From Amblyomma americanum (Eukaryota; Arthropoda; Arachnida; Ixodida; Ixodidae), in NCBI RefSeq assembly GCF_052857255.1, contig NC_135498.1, positions 111,820,723 through 111,884,722 of the forward strand: a stretch of DNA of 64,000 bases, in the 5' to 3' direction. Position numbers and translations under genes: made by a program. How positions within the stretch are numbered: position 1 is the first letter of the stretch; each line of letters opens with the position of its first letter. The notes beneath the pieces were generated by a model. That model saw only the letters and a list, made by a program, of their open reading frames with translations, did not search any database and was not told where the DNA came from. Below are positions 56,578 through 64,000 of the stretch, in pieces.

Positions 56578-58299
56578 TTGCGGGGTCTCCCCATGGAGGC
56601 CACAGACACCGTGAACGAGCGAAGGCCTGTGTTCGGCGGTGACAATCAGCAACGCAGGGCAGGCCGCTCACGCTCACGATCACGGAGACGAACGCCGTCC
56701 AGAGGAAGGTCGTCCAGCACCATTCGGCGAATGCAGGCCGAGATCGCTGATCTGCGGGACACGGTGAGGTGCCTGACGGCGGCGCTCATCACCACCTCGG
56801 AGAACCTTGAGTCCGTCATCGGGACCTTGGACGTGTCGCCGGCGGACCCACGCGTTCTAGCCTTGAGGGACGCAATGGCGCTCGCTCACCAGACGCAGAA
56901 CTCCATGGCGGCTCCCTCCCCGCCATTTCTGGCCACTCCTGCGCTTCCTGCCGCCATTGCTACTCCTGGGGAACCGGCTGTGATACCCTCTCCTCCTGAT
57001 GCTGCTGCTGCGGGCTCACCGCGGACACCTGCAGCCGAGGAGAGCATGCGCACCCCAATGGACGAGTCTGCTCTCTGGAAACGGCGACGCTCAACGGGGT
57101 CCGAGGAGGAGAGGGACTCGGAAACCAAAAGGGACGTCGCGGTGGCCAAGCGGGAAGCTCGAAGGCCCCCCACCGTCACTGTTCCCTCTCCCTCCACACT
57201 CGAAGGAGCAGGGCCTTCCCAGCACGAGCCCCATGGAGCCCACCTCCAGCCTGCTGCTGATGCTGCTGCTGTTGCTGGTGGGGCGACGGCGTCCGGAAGA
57301 AAAACGGGTGCGACCTCACCAAATCCCGCCGCACGAGACCAGGCTGCGGCTGGGGCTTCGTCTGTTGGCAGCGAGCGCGCCCAACTCCGCGGCGCGCCGC
57401 AGCAATGCCCCGCAGGCAGCGGCGACGCTGATGCTGGTGCCAGCCTGGTCCCGTGGCGCATTATCACTACCAAGGCGCAGCGGCGTCGGAGAGCTGCCCT
57501 GGAGCGAGCCGCGGCTGCCGTGGAGGTCCCGTCCAGCCTGGTGGGGATGGTGCTGTTTCGACCGGGGCACCGCCTTCACCAGGGAACAGGGCTGGGAGTT
57601 GGCCGAGGAGATCGGATCCCGCCCGGGCGTCCTCGCCGTCCGGGTAAACATGCGGCGGAATGTGGTGGCAGTGGACGCGGGGAGCAGCGATGCTCTCCAG
57701 GCCCTGCTAGCCACGGCCGTCATCCGCGGCGTGCCGGTCTGCGCCAAGGAGCCTCCTCCTCGGAATCAAAGCTCCGGCCTGGTCTTCGGTGTGGACGGGT
57801 GCAGGACGGCGGAGGAGCTGCTAGCGGCGGCGGAGTCAACGGTACCGATGGTGTCGGCGTCTCTGTCGGGCAGCACACTCGCTCTCCGTTTTGCGGCGCC
57901 GACACCCCCGGCGTTCATCACCATATTCAAGCGCAGGCTCGCGGTCCGCCCCTGCCGTCCCCGGCCGCTCCAGTGTGCCAAGTGCGCCAGCCTGGGGCAT
58001 GCCACTGAGGTGTGTCGTGCTCCTGCCCGATGCACGCGCTGCGGCGGGCCACACGAGCCTAGTACCTGCGCGAGCAAGCCCCGCTGCATTAACTGCGGGG
58101 GGCGGCACGCAGCCATTGACCCAGCGTGCCCGCACTGGCAGCGAGAGCGTCACGTGGCCACTTTAATGGCCACATCCATGGCCCCGATGTCCAGGCGGGT
58201 TGTCCGAGCCGTCGTCCAGGCTGAGACAGCGGCCCCAGCCCAGCAACATCAGCAGACGCCGCGCGCTCTTTCTTATGCGCAGGTCGTCAGGCGAACACC

Positions 58300-58358
<59 letters not shown>

Positions 58359-58558
58359 CACAGAAGCAACGGCAGCGCCGGCAGCGGCAGCGGCGATCCG
58401 GTTGCCCGGCGTCCCGTACAGCGCGGCCCGAGCCTGCGGCCGCTTCTCACGGCCAGCCCCCTGACGCACGGGACGCGGAGATCGCGCGCCTAAAGCTGGC
58501 GTTGCGCCTCTCAGCGCACTTTTCCCGGAGGGCACCGATGGACACCGGGCTTGCTTAG
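56578..58558 (+). pseudogene. ORF1 (nucleic-acid binding), one frameshift
   Basis: Begins at Met56578 (or Met56593). A basic RSRSRSRR-type stretch is followed by a predicted coiled coil (IRRMQAEIADLRDTVRCLTA), then an Ala/Pro/Ser-rich linker. Near 57555-57575 the frame shifts by one: MVLFRPG is followed in the other frame by TAFTREQGWELAEEIG. Three CCHC knuckles then appear between about 57975 and 58131 (CAKCASLGHATEVC, CTRCGGPHEPSTC, CINCGGRHAAIDPAC). A run of about 19 Gln from pure CAG repeats (58302-58355) lies near the end. Such proteins coat LINE RNA and help target-primed reverse transcription. ORF2 starts 34 bp after its stop. Confidence 0.85.
58302..58355. repeat. (CAG)n triplet run in ORF1
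   Basis: About 18-19 CAG units encode polyglutamine. Length variation is likely. Confidence 0.95.
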
Positions 58559-58591
58559 AAGCAGCGGGTGCTCCCGCACAGATAAGCCAGC

Positions 58592-61500
58592 ATGATGGCT
58601 AGCCGCCGGACTCCCTCCCGCATACCATCCATCCTGCAGTGGAACGTGCGCTCACCTGCGGCGCGGTACGCCGAAATGCGAGTTCGCATCGCACAGGATT
58701 CGCCGGAAGTTATCGCGCTGCAGGAGACGTGCGTACGTTCACATGACGGGGAGCCCCAGATGCAGCTGCCTGGCTACATTGACTGCCACTCAGCCACCAC
58801 GTGCGAGGAACCCACCTGTGCTGCAGTGCCCTGTTGTGTCACATCTCATCGCCCCGGGAAATCAAGGTGCGCGATATACGTGCGGCAGGACGTCCAGCAC
58901 ACCCTCGTCGGCTCGGCGGCGGCGACATCTGACGCCCAGGAGTGCGTGGTGGTGACAGTGCGCGTCGGTGGTGTTGACACGTCGGTGGCCAGTGTTTATG
59001 TGCGTCCAGCTGTCGCGTGGAACGCGCTGTGTTTTCGTGCTGTGTCTTCGTGCTGTGCCCCGCGCCAAATCATCTGTGGTGATTTTAACGCCCACCATAG
59101 TGCGTGGGGCAGTGCGCGCCACTCCGCGCGTGGAGACGACCTGCACGACGCAGCAACGCAGCTGGGACTCACTCCCTTGAACGCCGGCGAGCCCACCTTT
59201 CGACGACGCGGAACAACCGTCTCCTGCATCGACGTTGCCTTCGCATCCAGAGGCATCGAGGCGACATGGCGCCGATCACCATCTCTCTGGGGCTCGGATC
59301 ATTACTCCATCCTAATTGAACCCACTGCGATGGAGGCGCGCCCCAAACATGCCTACTCCATTACCAACTGGAGTGCGTTCAGGCGGGCGGTCGACGAGGC
59401 GGCGGCCACTGGCGCAGATTTCTTTTCAAGTCTAGTCCGAAGCGCTCTCGCAGCCACCCAACGAGCAGAGGTAAGGGCAGGGCAGCCCACACCTGATATG
59501 AAGCTGCTCAATCTGCGCGAGAAGAGAGATCGCGCAGAGCGACGGGCGCGACGGACTGACAGAGCCGCCGACTGGACTGTCTACAACCGCTTGGACGCAG
59601 CAGCGCGCCGCCACGCCAACAAGCTATACCGCCGGCAGTGGGCTTCACTATGCCAAAGGATGGAGGTAGATGTCAGTTTGCGGAGGCTGTTTGACACCCT
59701 GCGGCGCATCACCGAACCACAGGCAAACCGTCAACCGCTGGAGAAGAAGAAGAAAGAAAGAGAATTTTAATGAAAGAAAGGCGCAGAGGTCGGCCACCCT
59801 CGCAATCTCCAGCGGGCTCAGCTTTGTAGAATTGGCAGAGCGGTTTGCCGATCGGTTCGCGCCGCCCAGCCCCGCAAACGCCGCTAACATAGCTGCTCCT
59901 GAGAGCCCCAGAGGCGACGCCAGTCCCTCGCCCGTCGCCTCGGAAGGTCCATGTGATGCGCCGTTCACCGCGGCGGAATTGAACAATGCGCTGCAGCGCT
60001 GCCGCCGCCGCTCGGCGCCCGGACCGGACGGGGTGACATACCAAATGCTACGAAACCTGGATGCGCAGCAACGACAGATCCTCCTGCAGCATATCAACCT
60101 GGTGTGGGAACGCGGGGAGCTACCGGAGGATTGGCGAACCGCGGTCGTTTGTCCCATCCGAAAGGCAGGGCGCCCACCTACGGAGCTGAGCGGATACCGG
60201 CCAGTGGCATTAACATCGGCGGCAGGTAAGCTCATGGAGCATATGGCGTTGCAGCGTCTGAACGAGCGGGCTGCGGAGGCTGATTTGTTTGACGAGCGGC
60301 AGACGGGTTTCCGTGGGATGCGGTGCACGGCTGATTCTATATCGGACGTTGTTACAGCGCTGGAGCATGCCAGGGCGGCAGGCCAGGTTGCGCTGCTGCT
60401 GCTACTGGACGTCTCGGGCGCTTTTGACAACGTTCACCGCGCACCAATTCTCGCGGTGCTTGAGGGGGCCGGTGTGAGCGGGCGCCTTTTGCGATACGTT
60501 CATGGCTTCCTGAGCGGGCGCACCATGCGCGTGCGAGTAGGGGGTAAGCTCTCCAAGCCTCGCCCGGTCGACATGGGCGTGCCGCAGGGCTCTGTCCTAT
60601 CACCATTTCTGTTTAATGCGGCCATGTCGGTGGTGCCGGCCTCCCTCCCGACGAGCGGGCGACACCATGTGTACATGTCCATATATGCAGACGACATAGC
60701 TCTGTGGTGCCGGGGACCACCGGGCGAGGCGTTCCGCGTGAGGGGTGCCTTCAGGGAGCCCTGACCGCAATCGATGCCAGCTTGCGCGGCCTTGGTCTGT
60801 CGCTGAGCGCGGACAAATCGGTGGCCATGGCCTGCGTTTCGCGCTCGCGCGCGCACCTTGCGCCACTGTCACTGGACGGGACTCCGATTCCTTGGCGTAA
60901 ATCGGTGCGGTACCTTGGCCTGGACATCGACTGGCGCCTTTCCTTCCGCCCCGCGGCGACCAAGGCCTGTCTGGAGATGAAGAGGATCACCGCCACTGTG
61001 CACAAGCTCACCGCTCGAGGCCAGGGCATCTCCCAGCAAGCCGCGCTGCGTCTATACAATGCCGCAGCTTTGGGGGCGGTGCTCTATGCGCTGCCGCTCG
61101 TCACGGTGCGCAAGCCGTGCTGGAAGAAGCTCGAGCTTCAGCACCGCAAGTCCCTGCGCGTGTGCCTAGGCCTGCCCAAAAACTAGCAGTGCGCCGCAAC
61201 GTTGGCCGAGGCAGGAGCGTGGCCCCTTGAGCTCCAATCAGCGCGCAGGGCACTGAATCACATCGACCGGCTTCACCGCGCACCGGACGGCGGCTCGCTA
61301 CTGCAGCGTATGCGCTCGCACCCGCGCTCACGAATGGGCGCGGAGCTGCTCGAGTATGAGCAATTGACCCAAGGCCCACCCCCCTACGGCTCCTGCGCGC
61401 CCTGGCCTGCTGCCTCGGAGGTACAGCGAGAGATCGTCGGCATCGCGGGAAAGCGGAGCACACCCCTCTGCGCTGTGCAGCAGCTGGCCAGAGCCGTCAT

Positions 61501-62380
61501 ACACGAGGAGCTCCAGGACCATCTCCTCGTGTACACCGACGGCTCAGTGGTCCGCGACAGCTGCTCCCTTGCTGCGGCGGCCACCATCCCCGCCCTGCGA
61601 CTGCACAGCCAGCAACACGCAACCTTCCTGGGCTCCTCCACCACGGCGGAGTTGATGAGGATCCGGCTCGGGCTGGACCTGCTGCTCACCCTCGGCCCTC
61701 CGCCGCCCAGGAGTGCTCTGCTGTGCGACTCCCGCGCCGCCCTCAGCCGCCTGCAATCTAACGGCCGCGGTACCCCACTAGTGCGGGAAATTCGCTCGCG
61801 CATCGAGCGCCTCGCGCAGAGAGGTTGTGCCGTGCGTGCACAGTGCGTTCCCGGTCACTGCGGCATCGCCGGCAACGAAGAAGCTGACGACCTCGCGACC
61901 GCTGCACACCAACTACCTGCCAGCGATCTGCCCCTTGCGCTGGAGGACGTGCGTGCGGCCATTCACGACCATCTCCGAAAGCAGCACCCCGACCCACACA
62001 TCGCGGGAGGTGAGCGCATCGACAGTGTCACCGGCTGTCGCGCACTTACACGGTCGCAACGTGCAATGATCCTCCGCGCGCACATTGGCTGCGTGTGGCC
62101 CGGGGAACGACGGGTGCGTCACGGAATCGCGACGAGTGATGTGTGTGACGGATGCGGTGCTGTGGAAACACTAGAACATCTGCTCCTTCGCTGCTCCGCG
62201 TTTGCCGATGCTCGTCGCGATATGCTCGCGGCCTATAGGACGCAGGGCATACTACCAGACTCCATCAAGACGCTATTGTGGCCGCAGGGCAGTGCGCGCA
62301 CTCGTGAGCGAACTTTGGTGAGCCTCTGTGCATTCCTCGAACACACGGGCTTGACGTCCCGTCTGTTCTCCGTCAGGTAG
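58592..62380 (+). pseudogene. ORF2: endonuclease, RT, RNase H (three lesions)
   Basis: 58592-59770 is the AP-like endonuclease: LQWNVRSPAAR, ALQETCV, IICGDFNAHHSAWGS, SCIDVAFAS and WGSDHYSI. A frameshift near 59750 leads to RT (59670-60764): SAPGPDGVTYQML, GYRPVALTS, LLLDVSGAFDNV, GVPQGSVLSPFLFN and an intact YADD at 60684-60695. A second frameshift near 60745 leads to the thumb (SLSADKSVAMA, RYLGLDIDWRL), followed by a TAG at 61184-61186. The same frame then gives RNase H (LLVYTDGSVV, TTAELMRIRLGL, LLCDSRAAL, GHCGIAGNEEADD) and a zinc motif CDGCGAVETLEHLLLRC. Stop at 62380. Catalytic residues remain, so only frame defects inactivate it. Confidence 0.9.
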
Positions 62381-62746
62381 TTACACGCAGTGACCGAACG
62401 CTCCGCGAGTTCTACCTTGAACCATTAATAACTGGACGCCCCACTCCAGTTGTAACCTACACAGTGCTGTGCGCGTGTGTGATTTAATTCCTCTTAAATG
62501 AACTAATCATGCCCACAACCTGGACACAATTCTTATTGTGTAAATAGTTTGTACATATTACTTCTCCCCCTGTCCTCTATTCCTGTCCCCTCACCTCTTT
62601 CATTTCATTTCTCCACTCTGACAGCTGTCCTTTATTTCCGCCGCCCCAGCTCAGGTGCTTCAGTATCGATAGCAGATGCCGGGGCTAGCAAAAATCTTTT
62701 CCTTCCTTTTTACTGTTACTTTAATAAAACCACTACCACCACTACC

Positions 62747-62905
62747 ATTTAAAAATAAAGTAAGTGTTGGTAGGGGGCGCCATACCTGCTTGACCAAAGA
62801 AAGCATATCGAGCCTCAAAGATGCGTATAAACACATTAATTCTAGAATAAAATTAACAGAATGATTAAACGTTCGACGTTAATTAATCAGGAATAGAAAA
62901 ACTAC
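62747..62905. repeat. Duplicated segment, right part, copy 2
   Basis: After the LINE's target duplication the sequence continues as the counterpart of 55793-55952, up to about 62905 (aaaactacttt). Confidence 0.8.
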
Positions 62906-63024
62906 TTTCAATTACTGTTTGAATTTCGTTTCCGAGTTTAAAATATACTTAACAACGTAATGCTCTCTGGCCACTGTATGGCGGTCGCAGTTAATGGGTG
63001 CGCAGTGCCTAGCAACCGATCGGC

Positions 63025-63187
63025 ATACTTACCTGGTGCTGGGGCTTCCTTTGTCAAGATGGAGGAGCCTCCAGGTCGAGACGCGGGCATTGCACTGCGC
63101 CTGCGTTGACGCCTGCCACTTCCTCAATTGAGGCAGATGGGGCATGTAATTTTTGGTAGTGGGGGTTTGCGTGCGCGCATCCCCCGC
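63025..63187 (+). ncRNA. U1: U1 snRNA-like gene or pseudogene
   Basis: About 163 nt in the U1 layout. The 5' end is ATACTTACCTGG, which pairs with 5' splice sites. The stem-loop II loop ATTGCACT (the U1A site) sits on a well-paired stem. The Sm site AATTTTTGG is at 63148-63156. The 3' stem-loop is GGGGG...CCCCC with TTTGCG/CGCA-type pairing, ending about 63185. Stem-loop I keeps a stem, but its loop (TTTGTCAAGATGG) differs from the conserved U1-70K-binding GATCACGAAGG, and stem-loop III is unlike known ones. It is either a diverged variant or a retained pseudogene. No upstream promoter element could be assigned. Confidence 0.75.
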
Positions 63188-63189
63188 CG

Positions 63190-63660
63190 TTATTCAATTC
63201 CAAAAATCAGAATCTTGTATGCACGTTGGTGCAATGGACAACTGCCTAGTCCGAAATCAAGATGTTATCGTAATATCCGAATTTCAGTTACGACGTATAT
63301 TGCGCCGGCGAGAAATACATAGGAGGTGCTTTACTTCACCTTACCGTCTTTCATGCTTTCACTCCAGCTTCTCCCCTCAATGTAAACCCTGCAGAGTGCC
63401 CAAATCAACGTCTTTTCACTACCTGTGGCACTGTCCTTCCCTAGTGCCTAGGAACTCATATCTGATATATCTGCTGCGGGCCCCTGTACCCAAGACAATA
63501 TCGACCAAGCGAAGCTTCCAGTGTTTGTGTCAAGGCGGGCTCTCGGATCCTGCGTCCCGGAGGTCCTGTCTGCTGTTCTTTTGCCCGGCGCCGCGCTCCT
63601 GTCGTGGTGACCCGGACGGAGCCATGGAGCGACCTTTCCCTGCGGTGCGAAAAGCTCCAC
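63190..63660. repeat. Flank with a repeat shared with 54510-54640
   Basis: 63325-63450 resembles 54510-54640 (ctttcatgctttcac, ccagcttct, cttttcactacctgtgg, gtccttccc). The rest is not recognised. Confidence 0.6.
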
Positions 63661-63707
63661 TATGCGGGTCACAGCCGAGCTTCGCGTGAATCGAACTGGT
63701 GAGTTAT

Positions 63708-63849
63708 GCGCATGCGCGAAAACGAGTGACATCACGCGACAAACAGGTGGTCGCTCCTTGCCGCAGCCGAATTCGTCGCCTGACCTTTCGGCGCAGCCGC
63801 GCGCTACTGCACATGTGCGTCATGTGCATGCGCAAGGAGGCTATATAAT
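63708..63849 (+). promoter_or_regulatory. Promoter-like region: NRF1-type motif and TATA box
   Basis: GCGCATGCGC (63708-63717) matches the palindromic NRF1-type motif, and a second GCATGCGCA lies near 63828. CTATATAAT (63841-63849) is a TATA-like box 34 bp before the ATG at 63883. Motifs are seen; promoter activity is inferred. Confidence 0.4.
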
Positions 63850-63882
63850 GCGCTTGCCAGAGAAAAGGCGTGCGCACTCGAC

Positions 63883-64000
63883 ATGGAAAGGAAGGAGAGT
63901 GCGGCTGCTGCTAGACTACGCAGAAAACATGAGAAACTAATATCGTCAGGTCCAGAAGTACTCGCTTGGGAGTTAGCTGCACAACAGCGAAAAAATGATA
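63883..64000 (+). CDS. Partial open frame at the right edge, unknown product
   Basis: Starts MERKESAAAARLRRKHEKL and is open for 39 codons to the window end. It is rich in Arg, Lys, Ala and Glu, predicted helical, with no domain recognised. The TATA-like box upstream supports a real start. It could be a host gene or the first exon of another transposon. Confidence 0.35.
   Translation, partial: MERKESAAAARLRRKHEKLISSGPEVLAWELAAQQRKND

Larger units (their letters stand above)
56494..62746 (+). mobile_element. Full-length I-clade LINE, 10-bp target duplication
   Basis: 6.25 kb between identical atttaaaaat words (56484-56493 and 62747-62756). It carries ORF1 with CCHC knuckles, then ORF2 with endonuclease, RT, RNase H and a C-terminal zinc motif. 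The 3' end has AATAAA and a short (CCACTA)-like tail. GC-rich coding strand. Only one frameshift in ORF1 and three lesions in ORF2, so it is fairly recent but inactive. Confidence 0.92.

Noticed and set aside
58163..58535. Poly-Leu and poly-Ala minus-strand frames
   Set aside because: Antisense readings of the CAG run in LINE ORF1.
59648..60430. 260-codon minus-strand frame
   Set aside because: Shadow of the GC-rich RT coding strand. It has no domain, while the plus strand has clear RT motifs.

Overview
The window looks like repeat-rich nuclear DNA of an ixodid tick. It carries many copies of a tRNA-headed SINE that matches the tick Ruka type (a GGCTCAGTGGTTA A box, a GGTTCGAACCC/GGTTCGATCCC B box, and the conserved TGCGATGTCAGTGCACGTTAAAGA body), plus Ty3/gypsy, RTE and I-clade elements. 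No complete host protein gene could be supported. The only non-transposon genes proposed are a U1 snRNA-like gene or pseudogene at 63025-63187 and a possible first exon running off the right edge from 63883.

Layout. 126-6136: a young Ty3/gypsy element on the minus strand (192-6128, LTRs 3 mismatches in 373 bp) sits in a (TA)n tract. Gag and Pol are both open and are joined by what looks like a complete -1 frameshift signal. 6137-10398: an old, broken gypsy element of the 17.6/297 kind in the same (TA)n tract. 10556-18245: an RTE-type LINE (minus) split by a third gypsy-like element (11092-17603, 4-bp target duplication GCGG). In that third element integrase lies upstream of reverse transcriptase, an order normal for Ty1/copia but unusual for Ty3/gypsy. 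18246-44400: mostly unrecognised sequence with scattered SINEs, an I-clade-like LINE fragment (25605-27926), a CR1-like relic (about 30860-31395), a 1.1-kb foldback element (36596-37694), a perfect 68-bp palindrome (29166-29233) and an inverted array of a second tRNA-derived SINE (39213-39935). 44420-44838: a small foldback element between two (TA)n tracts. 45480-46390: gypsy relics in opposed orientation. 47525-53868: a SINE, the 3' end of an I-clade LINE (+), then a full-length I-clade LINE on the minus strand (48249-53855) with a 13-bp target duplication and a nested SINE. 54000-56493: a dense SINE cluster containing a duplicated segment. 56494-62746: a full-length I-clade LINE (+) with a 10-bp target duplication, inserted in the second copy of that segment. 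62747-64000: the rest of the segment, the U1-like sequence, a repeat, and a TATA-containing promoter-like edge.

How it fits together. The window is a stack of insertions whose relative order can be read from nesting and target duplications. SINEs lie inside LINEs, an LTR element lies inside an RTE LINE whose reading frame becomes continuous again across the junction, and two LTR elements lie in one microsatellite. Only the 192-6128 element appears capable of making complete proteins; every other retrotransposon has lost its frame. Several lesions fall on catalytic or structural residues.
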